From Bacteroidales bacterium UBA3143 (GTDB lineage: Bacteria; Bacteroidota; Bacteroidia; Bacteroidales; Dysgonomonadaceae): a DNA stretch of 31,452 nt. The notes under the pieces are model-generated. The model worked only from the letters and a program-made list of their open reading frames with translations. It was not told the origin of the DNA and did no database searches. Both the position numbers and the translations under genes were made by a program. Shown here piece after piece: positions 8,873-17,393 of this stretch. The DNA is taken from NCBI GenBank assembly GCA_002364735.1, contig DEZB01000054.1, forward strand, positions 1 to 31,452, in the 5' to 3' direction. Each line of letters opens with the position of its first letter. The first letter of the stretch is position 1.

Positions 8873-9535
8873 ATGAATAAATCATTTATATTTAGATGTC
8901 CACTTTGCAGCTCAATCCCCGATTCAAAAAAAGAGAGCTTTTTAAATGATGTACGCTTCAGTATTAAAAGTTTTGTAAAAGATGAATGGATTATTTCGCA
9001 GGGAGAACTCTATACATCCTTACACATTTTGATTGAAGGAGAAATAAAAACTGTGATGACGGACGAAAAAGGAGATTTCATGCATATCGAAAATATTAAA
9101 GCTCCACTACCCATTGCAACAGGATTTTTGTTTGCAGGCAACAACAAATCGCCCGTTTCTGCCATTGCAAAAAGAGAATGTAAATTGATTTGTATTCCCA
9201 AAGAGAATGTATTTTCTTTGATGCAAAACTACGATGCATTTATGTTAGCCATTTTATCATCTATTTCTAATAAACTTTATTTTGTTTCTGAAAAACTACG
9301 ATTAACCTCCTTAAGATCCATAAAGGCTAAGCTTGCTTACTATCTGCTGAAAGAATCAGAAGGCGAAAGCTCGTTTCAACTTAAATCATCTAAACAAGAA
9401 ATATCAAATCTTTTCGGAGTATCGCGACCTGCTTTAACCAATGTGATGAAACAACTGCACGACGATAAAATTATACACATGCAAAGACGTAAAATTGATA
9501 TTGTCAATCGATCGGCATTGAAAAAAATGTTCTAA
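8873..9535 (+). CDS. Crp/Fnr-family transcription regulator
   Basis: The 220-residue protein has a cNMP-binding-like beta-barrel (about 28-110), a dimerisation helix (about 115-150) and a C-terminal winged helix. The recognition region is near 174-201 (SKQEISNLFGVSRPALTNVM). It is divergent from the nrf operon and is the obvious candidate regulator of nitrite ammonification. It has four cysteines, C9 and C12 (CPLC) plus C103 and C107. This loosely recalls the N-terminal pair plus central cysteine that hold the Fe-S cluster of FNR, although the spacing differs from E. coli FNR. Family assignment is firm. The signal sensed (oxygen, NO, heme or other) cannot be read from the sequence. Confidence 0.9.
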   Translation: MNKSFIFRCPLCSSIPDSKKESFLNDVRFSIKSFVKDEWIISQGELYTSLHILIEGEIKTVMTDEKGDFMHIENIKAPLPIATGFLFAGNNKSPVSAIAKRECKLICIPKENVFSLMQNYDAFMLAILSSISNKLYFVSEKLRLTSLRSIKAKLAYYLLKESEGESSFQLKSSKQEISNLFGVSRPALTNVMKQLHDDKIIHMQRRKIDIVNRSALKKMF

Positions 9536-9739
9536 AACAAAACAACATCCGAATTTGATATACTTTAAACATATGCTTTAGATGGTTCTTAAGCATTCTC
9601 TTACATCCTGAGAGTAAGTAGAGCCCTTGTGCGTACATATTAAATGTTAATTAGGTTACATAGGTCACTATTTGTACATGGTTTTGCTTTATTAGCCGTT
9701 CTTGGTAAGTGAAATGAACATGAAGGAGCTAAATCACCT

Positions 9740-9941
9740 TCCGATGGGATTAAAATCGCGATTGGAAAGCAATCGAAGGCTATATTTCTTGATATTTATC
9801 AAAAAAACGACCAAAATATGCTGCAAAACCAAAAAAAATGGACATTTTAAGATAAATCGCTTTAATTTTCTTACTTCATGTACATGAAGAGACTTTTGCA
9901 GCCTTCGAAGGCTACATAATCGCGATTCTTATCTAATCGGA
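9740..9941. repeat. 202-bp imperfect inverted-repeat element
   Basis: Arms 9740-9781 and 9900-9941 are inverted copies of equal length, 32 of 42 positions identical with no gaps. Shared blocks are TCCGAT, ATCGCGATT, AGC and TCGAAGGCT. The 118-bp interior holds TTGATATTTATCAA (9789-9802) and the palindrome CTTCATGTACATGAAG (9874-9889). There is no gene in 9536-10291; the short frame inside it is not protein-like. It could be a MITE-type element, a structured RNA or a protein-binding region. Confidence 0.6.
9789..9802. promoter_or_regulatory. FNR-type palindrome
   Basis: TTGATATTTATCAA fits TTGATnnnnATCAA exactly, the FNR consensus known from proteobacteria. It lies about 250 bp downstream of the crp/fnr gene and 500 bp upstream of the YeiH-like gene. 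No adjacent -7 box was found, and the preference of Bacteroidota regulators may differ. Confidence 0.3.
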
Positions 9942-10233
9942 GGTTTAATATCATTGTCACCAAGTTTTTTGTATACAGATTAGATCAAAAAACATTGCTG
10001 ACGTTTCTATAAAAATTAATTATAAGGATACTGATTGCTAAATATCTAAACTAACCAAGCTAAATCCACCTTTTAAAAGAGAACATTTAAGAAAAGATCA
10101 TTTATAAGCTTCCTTCGTAAGAATCTTTACTTCATGAAATAGATGTTCATGAAAACAAAATGTAAGGAAAAATATATTTATTGAAGAGCAATCATTATGT
10201 AAGGTAAACTTTACACTAACAATACTTTTTTCG

Positions 10234-10241
10234 TAACTTTG
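10234..10241 (+). promoter_or_regulatory. -7 box of the YeiH-like gene
   Basis: TAACTTTG is an exact TAnnTTTG match, 51 bp upstream of the ATG. It gives an inferred transcription start near 10248 and a leader of roughly 40 nt. Only a weak -33 element is visible. Confidence 0.5.
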
Positions 10242-10291
10242 TGCCTTCACATATCAATCTGCATTGCGCAGCTTTCTAAAATGCTTATTTA

Positions 10292-11215
10292 ATGAAAAGT
10301 AATATCAACAAGCCACTGTTTTTCATTGGCATTGCAGCATGCCTTTTTCCTTTTGTCAGTCCTGCCATAGCTCTTTTCATGGGCCTTCTTTTAGGTTTCA
10401 CAGTAGGCAATCCATATATCAAACAATCCTCAAAAGCTTCAAAGTACTTGTTGCAATTTGCGGTCGTTGGTCTTGGTTTCGGTATGAATCTGTTCGAATC
10501 TTTGCAGAGCGGGAAAGAAGGAATGCTTTTTACAGTGGTTTCTGTGGTTGGAGTTTTGGCACTCGGATTTTGGTTGGGTCGACGCATGTTGATGGATTCG
10601 AAAACAGCCTATCTTATTTCTTCAGGAACGGCAATTTGTGGAGGAAGCGCTATTGCTGCCGTAGCACCCATTCTTAATGCCACGCCAAATCAAATGTCTG
10701 TTTCTTTAGGAACTATTTTCATTTTAAATGCCATAGCTTTATTTATCTTCCCTCCTATTGGTCGACTGCTTGAGCTAACGCAAGAACAATTTGGCTTGTG
10801 GGCTGCAATTGCCATTCACGACACAAGTTCTGTGGTGGGTGCAGGTGCTGCCTATGGACACAAAGCTCTGGAAGTAGCCACCATGGTGAAATTAACACGT
10901 GCACTCTGGATTATTCCTTTGTCAATTGCCACCACCTTCTTTTTCAAACAAAAAGATGCGAAAGTGAAAATACCTTGGTTCATCCTTTTCTTCATATTGG
11001 CGATGGTGGCCAATACTATTTTCAGTTTACCTAATAAATTAACTTCATCTATTGTTTCTCTATCTAAAGTAGGAATGACAATAACGCTGTACTTAATAGG
11101 TTCTGGTCTGTCACTAAAAGTTCTAAGATCGGTTGGTATGCGTCCATTGGTTTTAGGAGTCACACTATGGATTTTTATTGGTGTTATTAGCTTGGCTACT
11201 ATTTTATTTATATAG
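10292..11215 (+). CDS. YeiH-like putative sulfate exporter family membrane protein
   Basis: The 307-residue inner membrane protein has about nine to ten hydrophobic segments. It carries the family's conserved stretches SGTAICGGSAIAA (111-123) and AIHDTSSVVGA (174-184). The family (UPF0324/PSE) is named for a presumed anion export role; no substrate is proven in general and none is implied here by neighbours. It ends in TAG at 11213-11215. Reading past it would add only a few residues before a TGA, so this stop is uninformative about TAG meaning. It is a single-gene transcription unit ahead of typA. The downstream gap 11216-11470 is AT-rich, with the typA promoter at its end. Confidence 0.88.
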   Translation: MKSNINKPLFFIGIAACLFPFVSPAIALFMGLLLGFTVGNPYIKQSSKASKYLLQFAVVGLGFGMNLFESLQSGKEGMLFTVVSVVGVLALGFWLGRRMLMDSKTAYLISSGTAICGGSAIAAVAPILNATPNQMSVSLGTIFILNAIALFIFPPIGRLLELTQEQFGLWAAIAIHDTSSVVGAGAAYGHKALEVATMVKLTRALWIIPLSIATTFFFKQKDAKVKIPWFILFFILAMVANTIFSLPNKLTSSIVSLSKVGMTITLYLIGSGLSLKVLRSVGMRPLVLGVTLWIFIGVISLATILFI

Positions 11216-11415
11216 CCCTCATTATGAAAAAAACAGAAAACTCATTTTGATTTACAAAGAAGTATTGTTATATTATCTACTACATCATTAAATTAATCAA
11301 TTTCTAAAAAAATCATAGTATAAAGATTATTGTTATAAATTAGTAAAACAACTTACTTCCTTATACTTTTTTATTTTCCCAATTATATATAATTGTTTGT
11401 CTCACAGAGAGACGC

Positions 11416-11449
11416 TATTCTATATTTTCGATAGAATATAGTATATTTG
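11416..11449 (+). promoter_or_regulatory. typA promoter with an overlapping inverted repeat
   Basis: TATATTTG (11442-11449) is an exact -7 box, 21 bp before the ATG, giving a very short leader. TATTCTAT (11416-11423) and ATAGAATA (11431-11438) form an 8-bp inverted repeat with a 7-nt gap just upstream, over the -33 region. It could be an operator or simply AT-rich chance. Confidence 0.45.
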
Positions 11450-11470
11450 CACCCTGAAAAAAGAATATAA

Positions 11471-13276
11471 ATGCAAAACATAAGAAATATCGCTATCATC
11501 GCTCACGTCGATCATGGTAAAACAACATTGGTGGACAAGATGCTCATGGCAGGTCACCTTTTTAGAGATAACCAACATACTGAAGATTTATTTCTTGACA
11601 GTAATGATTTAGAGCGAGAGCGAGGAATAACAATACTTTCAAAAAATGTTTCCATTCGTTACAAAGATGTCAAAATTAATATCATTGATACTCCTGGTCA
11701 CGCTGACTTTGGAGGTGAAGTGGAACGTGTGCTGAATATGGCAGATGGCTGCTTGCTTGTTGTGGATGCTTTTGAAGGACCAATGCCACAGACACGTTTT
11801 GTGTTGGAAAAAGCATTAGAACTTGGTCTAAAACCTTTGGTGGTAATCAACAAAGTTGACAAACCAAACTGCAGACCTGAAGAAACACAGGAAAAAGTGT
11901 TCGATCTTATGTTTAGCTTGAATGCTACCGAAGATCAATTAGATTTTCCTACTATTTATGGCTCTGCAAAAAATGGATGGATGTCTGAAGATTGGAATAA
12001 ACCTACTGACAACATATTAGCTCTTTTAGATACCATTATTGAACATATACCTGCACCCGTATCATTGGAAGGTATTCCTCAAATGCTTATCACATCATTA
12101 GATTTTTCTAATTATGTAGGACGTATTGCTGTGGGACGCATACATCGCGGATCATTAGTACCCAATAAAGATTATGCGCTTTGTAAACGCGATGGCGTTA
12201 TCAAGAAAGTTAGAATAAAAGAATTGGACGTTTTTGAAGGTTTAGGTCGAGCAAAAACTGACGAAGTGAAATCGGGAGATATTTGTGCCCTTATTGGTAT
12301 AGATGGATTTGAAATTGGAGATACTATCACTGATTACGAAAATCCAGAACCACTACCCACCATTGAAATTGATGAACCAACAATGTCGATGCTGTTTACC
12401 ATTAACAACTCTCCATTTTTTGGACAAGATGGTAAATTCGTAACATCAAGACACATACATGATAGATTGATACGCGAGTTAGATAAAAACTTAGCCCTGC
12501 GTGTTGAAGACACAAACAGTGCTGACTCATGGATTGTATTTGGTCGTGGAGTTTTGCATCTATCAGTGCTTATTGAAACCATGCGTCGTGAGGGATACGA
12601 ATTGCAAGTGGGACAGCCTCAAGTTATCATCAAAGACATTGATGGTGTAAAACACGAACCTGTAGAACAACTTAGCATTAACTTACCTGAAGAATCTGCA
12701 AGTAAAATAATTGATGTGGTGACCAAGAGACGTGGTGAATTGACATCAATGGAAAATAAAAACGATCGTATGCACATGGAATTCATCATCCCATCAAGAG
12801 GAATTATTGGTTTAAATAACACCATCCTCACATTGTCTGCAGGTGAAGCAATTATGGCTCATAGATTTATAGAGTTTCAACCACTGAAAGGTGCAATTGA
12901 GAAGCGGCAAAATGGCTCAATAGTAGCCGCTGAAACTGGAAATGCATATGCTTACGCTTTGGATAAACTTCAAGATAGAGGGAAATTCTTTATTGAACCT
13001 CAAACAAACGTGTACGCAGGTCAAGTTGTAGGAGAAGCTTCGAAAGAAGGAGATTTAATTGTGAATGTGACAAAGGCTAAGAAAATGTCAAACGTTCGTG
13101 CATCTGGAACAGACGATAAAGCACAATTGGCACCCCCCATCATATTTAGTTTAGAAGAAGCACTGGAATACATTAAAGAAGACGAGTATGTGGAAATTAC
13201 TCCTAAGTCTATGAGAATAAGGAAGGTTCTTTTGAATGAAAACGAGCGCAAACGTGCCTCTAAGAAAGAGAGTTAA
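11471..13276 (+). CDS. typA: Translational GTPase TypA/BipA
   Basis: Ribosome-associated GTPase of the EF-G superfamily that supports ribosome assembly and stress or cold adaptation. The 601 residues are the normal family length. GTPase motifs are AHVDHGKTT (11-19), RGITI (51-55), DTPGH (73-77), NKVDK (127-131) and the GSAKNG loop. The translation-factor domain II, the EF-G-like domains and the lysine/arginine-rich C-terminal domain follow, with the tail ending in NERKRASKKES. The start follows a -7 box by 21 bp, and no other ATG precedes it. It stands alone and converges with folE through a shared terminator. Confidence 0.97.
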   Translation: MQNIRNIAIIAHVDHGKTTLVDKMLMAGHLFRDNQHTEDLFLDSNDLERERGITILSKNVSIRYKDVKINIIDTPGHADFGGEVERVLNMADGCLLVVDAFEGPMPQTRFVLEKALELGLKPLVVINKVDKPNCRPEETQEKVFDLMFSLNATEDQLDFPTIYGSAKNGWMSEDWNKPTDNILALLDTIIEHIPAPVSLEGIPQMLITSLDFSNYVGRIAVGRIHRGSLVPNKDYALCKRDGVIKKVRIKELDVFEGLGRAKTDEVKSGDICALIGIDGFEIGDTITDYENPEPLPTIEIDEPTMSMLFTINNSPFFGQDGKFVTSRHIHDRLIRELDKNLALRVEDTNSADSWIVFGRGVLHLSVLIETMRREGYELQVGQPQVIIKDIDGVKHEPVEQLSINLPEESASKIIDVVTKRRGELTSMENKNDRMHMEFIIPSRGIIGLNNTILTLSAGEAIMAHRFIEFQPLKGAIEKRQNGSIVAAETGNAYAYALDKLQDRGKFFIEPQTNVYAGQVVGEASKEGDLIVNVTKAKKMSNVRASGTDDKAQLAPPIIFSLEEALEYIKEDEYVEITPKSMRIRKVLLNENERKRASKKES

Positions 13277-13309
13277 ATTTGATCTAAACTCTTACAACAA
13301 TATTCACAT

Positions 13310-13343
13310 AAAAATGCCGACTTATTACAAGCCGGCATTTTTT
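13310..13343. terminator. Bidirectional terminator between typA and folE
   Basis: AAAAATGCCG (13310-13319) pairs with CGGCATTTTT (13333-13342). After one mismatch the stem continues with CTT/AAG around a small loop. A-tract and T-tract flank it on opposite sides, so it works on both strands for these convergent genes. Confidence 0.85.
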
Positions 13344-13377
13344 GTAGCATCAAACAGTGCTATATTAATTGAATATG

Positions 13378-13944
13378 CTATTTTATCAAATTGATAAATT
13401 CTTCTCGAGTTTTGGCCTGATTAAAGACACCTGTAAAATCGGATGTTGTGGTGATAGACCTTTGCTTCTCTACTCCGCGCATTTGCATACACATATGTTG
13501 AGCTTCAATTACCACCATTACTCCTAAAGGCTTTAATGTGTTTTGAATAGATTCTTTAATTTGAGTTGTCAATCGTTCTTGCACCTGCAAACGTCGTGCA
13601 AAAACATCTACAACTCGTGCAATCTTACTTAGCCCTGTGATATAACCATCGGGAATATAAGCAACATGTGCTTTTCCGAAGAAAGGTAACATATGATGCT
13701 CGCACAGTGAGTAGAAATCAATTTCTTTAACGATAACCATTTGACGATATTTCTCTTTAAATAATGCCCCCAATAATATCTGTTCTGGATCTTGATTGTA
13801 GCCTTGTGTTAAATACTGCATTGCTTTAGCAACGCGCTCAGGTGTTTTTAATAAACCTTCGCGATTAACATCTTCACCTAAGGTTTTGATTATTTCTGTA
13901 TAGTGAGAAGCCATTGATGTGGTTTTCTCGGAATCAAATTTCAT
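13378..13944 (-). CDS. folE: GTP cyclohydrolase I
   Basis: Converts GTP to 7,8-dihydroneopterin triphosphate, the first step of folate (and queuosine) synthesis. In 188 residues the zinc ligands C81, H84 (SLCEHHMLPF) and C152 (HMCMQMRG) are present. So is the substrate loop GLSKIARVVDVFARRLQVQE. It ends in TAG (13378-13380) after EEFINLIK, the usual family end. If TAG were read as sense, the protein would gain about 35 residues. These would run through the terminator hairpin and into the antisense of typA, so this TAG is very likely a real stop. It follows the SPOR gene by 50 bp as the last gene of the operon. Confidence 0.97.
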   Translation of the reverse strand: MKFDSEKTTSMASHYTEIIKTLGEDVNREGLLKTPERVAKAMQYLTQGYNQDPEQILLGALFKEKYRQMVIVKEIDFYSLCEHHMLPFFGKAHVAYIPDGYITGLSKIARVVDVFARRLQVQERLTTQIKESIQNTLKPLGVMVVIEAQHMCMQMRGVEKQRSITTTSDFTGVFNQAKTREEFINLIK

Positions 13945-13994
13945 TCGGATAATTTTTGAATTGTGTTGTTGTTTATCTGAAAAATGTTGAAGAA

Positions 13995-14525
13995 TTAAAG
14001 AGGTACTTTTACTGTATCAGAAATTACATACATTTCTTTACCAAAATTTGGAAACTGCTGCGTAAATTGCTCCATGGCTGCATTAGCTTCACTCCTTGTT
14101 CTATAATTTCCAGCACGTAATATCCAGCGTGGCGATTTGAAAAAAACAATAGTTTCAACATCATCAAATGTGTCATTTATCAATTTCTGTTTATAATAAG
14201 CCTCGTCTTTTGATTTACGTTGATCATTTCCTGAAAACACTTGAATTTTATAACCTCTCATTTTGACATATTGAATAGATCCATCGCCTGAAGAGTATAC
14301 AGGAAGATTTGCAGGAGTTGGTTTAGATAAGATGCCTTTGATAGCTTCATCTTGATAAACCATAACATTACCCTGATTGGGATAATTAGAGTTTATTTCA
14401 TCAATAATTGTCGCATTATTATTCTGTTTTGAGGCATTTGATTGCGCAGGATTTTGTGCATTGACAATCAGCGTATTAATAAAAAAGATAGCAAATAATA
14501 ATCTTCCAACAGATTTAATATTCAT
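13995..14525 (-). CDS. Exported SPOR-domain protein
   Basis: The 176-residue protein starts with a signal peptide (MNIKSVGRLLFAIFF, ending near VNAQ). A low-complexity Asn/Gln-rich linker follows, then a SPOR domain at about 88-170 (YKIQVFSGNDQRKSKDEA, then WILRAGNYRTRSEANAAMEQ). SPOR domains bind denuded peptidoglycan glycan strands, often at division sites. No catalytic domain is attached, so its job beyond wall binding is unknown. It lies between tpiA and folE with gaps of 71 and 50 bp, likely in the same transcript. Confidence 0.85.
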   Translation of the reverse strand: MNIKSVGRLLFAIFFINTLIVNAQNPAQSNASKQNNNATIIDEINSNYPNQGNVMVYQDEAIKGILSKPTPANLPVYSSGDGSIQYVKMRGYKIQVFSGNDQRKSKDEAYYKQKLINDTFDDVETIVFFKSPRWILRAGNYRTRSEANAAMEQFTQQFPNFGKEMYVISDTVKVPL

Positions 14526-14596
14526 AAGGTTTGGTTTTAGCTAAAAAAGGATAGAACTACCACGTTAAAGAGGTAATTCTATCGTAGTTATTTTTA

Positions 14597-15355
14597 TTAA
14601 TTGAAAGCTTCTATTATAGGCAAAAACTTGTCTGCCTCCAATGATGCTCCTCCAATAAGACCTCCGTCTACGTCAGGATTAGAAAATAACTCTTTCGCAT
14701 TGCCAGCATTACAGCTTCCACCATATAAGATGGATGTATTGTCTGCAATTTCTTCACCAAATTTATCAGCAAGCGTTTTACGAATAAAAGCGTGCATCTC
14801 TTGTGCTTGATCCGCTGATGCAGTTTTACCTGTACCAATAGCCCAAACTGGTTCGTAGGCTACTACAATTTTCGCAAAGTCTTCTTTTGACAATTCAAAT
14901 AAAGAGTCCTTAAGCTGCTTAGCAACAACGTCAAAATGCTTTTCTGATTCGCGCTCCTCTAAAACTTCGCCTACACAAAAAATAGGTATAAGCTTGTTAG
15001 ATAAAGCCAACTCTACTTTCTCTTTCAGCAATTCAGCTGTTTCATTATAGTATGCACGACGTTCGCTGTGTCCTAAAATAACATGGTCTGCTCCAGTTGA
15101 TGCAACCATAGATGCGGATATTTCTCCTGTGTATGCACCAGATTCTTTGTTAGCACAATTTTGTGCTGCAACATGAATTTTACTCCCCTCAACAACTTTA
15201 GCAACTTCACTAAGATGAATGTATGGAGTTCCTACTACTACTTCACAATTTATAGTCTTGTTTTCTAACAACTCTTTCAATTCTTTGCTGAGAGCTAAAC
15301 CTTCTTGCAAGGTCTTATTCATTTTCCAGTTTCCTGCTACAATTTTCTTTCTCAT
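14597..15355 (-). CDS. tpiA: Triosephosphate isomerase
   Basis: Interconverts dihydroxyacetone phosphate and glyceraldehyde 3-phosphate in glycolysis. The 252 residues are full length. N9 and K11 (GNWKMNK), catalytic H96 (GHSERR), catalytic E168 (AYEPVWAIGTG, carrying loop 6) and the phosphate-binding YGGSCNAGN and GGASLE stretches are all present. It follows the DoxX-like gene by 68 bp and precedes the SPOR gene in the minus-strand operon. Confidence 0.98.
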   Translation of the reverse strand: MRKKIVAGNWKMNKTLQEGLALSKELKELLENKTINCEVVVGTPYIHLSEVAKVVEGSKIHVAAQNCANKESGAYTGEISASMVASTGADHVILGHSERRAYYNETAELLKEKVELALSNKLIPIFCVGEVLEERESEKHFDVVAKQLKDSLFELSKEDFAKIVVAYEPVWAIGTGKTASADQAQEMHAFIRKTLADKFGEEIADNTSILYGGSCNAGNAKELFSNPDVDGGLIGGASLEADKFLPIIEAFN

Positions 15356-15423
15356 TATTATTAATTTATAAAATTTATAATCGACTTATCTTGTAAGTCT
15401 GTTTATTTATTTTTGTGTATATA

Positions 15424-16722
15424 TTATTTGATAACTTGTGGGTTAAGATATATCTTATCATACCATTTGAGTCCTAATAGTGGAATTATAAACACGAAGC
15501 ATATAATCAACAATTTAAGCGCGTAATTGTTGTTTGGCACATTCTCTAAACCAATTTGATATTTTGATATAATCTTGTTTAGTTTTGCCCTATCAGGCAT
15601 TCTATTTTTACTCCACTTAGCTTGCACTACGCCCTCTTTTAATAAAACGACACCTGGATTGGAGCGAATGATTGTTTTTAATGTAAGCTCGTCCATGGAG
15701 GCATAATTTAGTTTCTCTTCTCTTATATTTTTATCGAAGCGTTCTATTGCATTCTCATCGGAAGCAGTGACAACGTACATGTCAATAAAGTTCTTTGTTG
15801 CAAAGTAGGCAAGAGATTGAATGTGTGCTATTTTTCTTTCACTTATATCATCTAAAGATAAAGAGACAAGAAGCAAGCTTAATGGCTGCGAAAGAATATC
15901 TTCAGTTATATCAGTTGTTTTCGCATATAAACCATTTGAATCTTTTTGATAAGCTATAATGGCAAAATCTTGTATCTCTGGTTTGTCTCCTTCTTTTATC
16001 AATTTTGATTTTAACTCAACAAATGTCCAAGTGGAGTCTTCCCAAGGATAGCTATCCTCGGTAAATTCTTTCTCTTTTCCATCTTTTTCGTACACATAAA
16101 TGTTTTCATAAACGTCACCATGTTTCATATCTTCACCCATTTTTTTAGTTATATTAGAACCAACATGATAGGGTCTAAAATCAATAATTGGTAAATATAT
16201 GAGGCTATAGAAACAAATTGACATGAAAAACAATATCACGTAAACCAATGCATATGGTTTAGTTTTTCTGGAATAGAAAGGTGAGATATGTCTACGATAA
16301 ACAAAAAGAACAATGGCAAACGTTAGAAGAACAATGTTCTTATAAAATGTATTCCAATTGCTAATTATCAAAGCATCACCAAAGCACCCACAGTCTTTGA
16401 CAGGGTTAGCAATAGCAATGTACAATGTTAGAGGGGTCATAACAACCATGAACAGAACAGCAAAAAGAGATGTCCATTTACGATAAATCCCTAAAATAAT
16501 TAAAACACCCAATGTGACTTCTAACACTATCAGTATAACTGCAAATGAAAGAGCCATTGGTATAAATTGAGTCAACTGAAACGAAATCAGATAATCTTCA
16601 ATTTTATAGGTAAAACCAAGTGGATCGACTGCTTTAACAAAACCGGAAAAAATAAAAGTTATTCCAAAGAGTATACTAACAATTATCACTATAAGTTTTA
16701 TGAATAAGTCTCTTCTTTTCAT
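15424..16722 (-). CDS. BT_3928-like DoxX/MauE-type membrane protein
   Basis: The 432-residue protein has an N-terminal four-helix DoxX/MauE-like membrane unit (about 8-140). It includes a DCGCFGD motif with cysteines C111 and C113 near a membrane face. Another membrane helix follows (about 160-178), then a soluble domain (about 190-395) and a final helix near 403-420. The soluble part ends in a thioredoxin-like stretch (VVLLKEGVVQAKWSKNRMPD) but lacks an obvious CxxC. The cysteine pair suggests thiol/redox chemistry, which is inference. The DUF1599-DoxX-tpiA-SPOR-folE order is familiar from Bacteroides genomes. It begins 8 bp after the DUF1599 gene, implying tight co-translation. Confidence 0.8.
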   Translation of the reverse strand: MKRRDLFIKLIVIIVSILFGITFIFSGFVKAVDPLGFTYKIEDYLISFQLTQFIPMALSFAVILIVLEVTLGVLIILGIYRKWTSLFAVLFMVVMTPLTLYIAIANPVKDCGCFGDALIISNWNTFYKNIVLLTFAIVLFVYRRHISPFYSRKTKPYALVYVILFFMSICFYSLIYLPIIDFRPYHVGSNITKKMGEDMKHGDVYENIYVYEKDGKEKEFTEDSYPWEDSTWTFVELKSKLIKEGDKPEIQDFAIIAYQKDSNGLYAKTTDITEDILSQPLSLLLVSLSLDDISERKIAHIQSLAYFATKNFIDMYVVTASDENAIERFDKNIREEKLNYASMDELTLKTIIRSNPGVVLLKEGVVQAKWSKNRMPDRAKLNKIISKYQIGLENVPNNNYALKLLIICFVFIIPLLGLKWYDKIYLNPQVIK

Positions 16723-16730
16723 ATCGCTCG

Positions 16731-17273
16731 TTATTCGCCAAAGTGCAGTTTTATTAGTCCAAATAGTGCATAGTTTATCATATCTTGGTAATTGGCATCA
16801 ACACCTTCTGATACTAAAGTTTTTCCACTATTATTTTCTATTTCTTTTGTTCTATATATCTTCATCAGAATTAAATCAGTATAAGAACTAACACGCATTA
16901 GTCGCCATGCTTCATCATAATCATGATTCTTAGCATACATTAGTTCTTTTGCAATATTCATATGCTTATCATATTGCTTAATGGCTTCTTCAACAGATAA
17001 ATCAACAGTTTCTGCATAGCCAAGTTCTAATTGTATTAAACCAATGATGCCATAGTTGACAATAGCAATAAACTCAGAGAAAACATTTTCATCTATTTTA
17101 CTCTCTTTCTTAATCTCGAAAGAACGTATTCTATTTGCTTTAATATAAATTTGATCAGTTACAGACTCTGGACGAAGTATACGCCAAGAGGGACTGTAAT
17201 CTTTTAGTTTTTCGATAAATAGCTTTCTACATATCGAAATAACTTCGTCAAATTGATTTTTAGTAATATCCAT
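16731..17273 (-). CDS. DUF1599 protein with internal duplication
   Basis: The 180-residue cytoplasmic protein is built from two similar halves. KDYSPSWRILRPESVTDQIYIKANRIRS with a later NYGIIGLIQLELG (about 24-85) matches HDYDEAWRLMRVSSYTDLILMKIYRTKEI with NYALFGLIKLHFG (about 117-179). The all-helical pattern with conserved D, W, R and E positions resembles nucleotide pyrophosphohydrolase-type bundles, but no function is established. It is the first gene of the five-gene minus-strand operon, with its own promoter at 17320-17350. Confidence 0.85.
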   Translation of the reverse strand: MDITKNQFDEVISICRKLFIEKLKDYSPSWRILRPESVTDQIYIKANRIRSFEIKKESKIDENVFSEFIAIVNYGIIGLIQLELGYAETVDLSVEEAIKQYDKHMNIAKELMYAKNHDYDEAWRLMRVSSYTDLILMKIYRTKEIENNSGKTLVSEGVDANYQDMINYALFGLIKLHFGE

Positions 17274-17319
17274 TTTAATACAGATAAAGTTCTTGCTTTT
17301 TTATTAATGAGATAGTAGG

Positions 17320-17350
17320 CAAAGGTAGATAAAAAAAGAAAAGGGTGCAA
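17320..17350 (-). promoter_or_regulatory. Promoter of the DUF1599-to-folE operon
   Basis: The minus strand shows TACCTTTG (17327 to 17320), an exact -7 box. TTG at 17350-17348 lies 20 nt upstream, the expected -33 spacing. The inferred start is near 17313, 40 nt before the ATG. The -33 element falls inside the terminator hairpin of the preceding gene. Confidence 0.6.
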
Positions 17351-17368
17351 GTTATATTCTTGCACCCT
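17330..17368 (-). terminator. Rho-independent terminator of the M23 peptidase gene
   Basis: AGGGTGCAAG (17342-17351) and CTTGCACCCT (17359-17368) form a perfect 10-bp stem with a 7-nt loop. On the minus strand a T-rich run follows immediately. It starts 26 bp after the stop codon. Confidence 0.88.
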
Positions 17369-17393
17369 CAATCAATTTATATATGCTGAAGAT

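Noticed and set aside
9702..9887. 61-codon open frame on the plus strand
   Set aside because: It overlaps the left arm and interior of the 202-bp inverted-repeat element and the translated sequence is low-complexity lysine-rich.
11213..11215. TAG end of the YeiH-like gene as further evidence of TAG read-through
   Set aside because: Reading through adds only a few residues before TGA, so it neither supports nor contradicts recoding; the protein already has its full family length.
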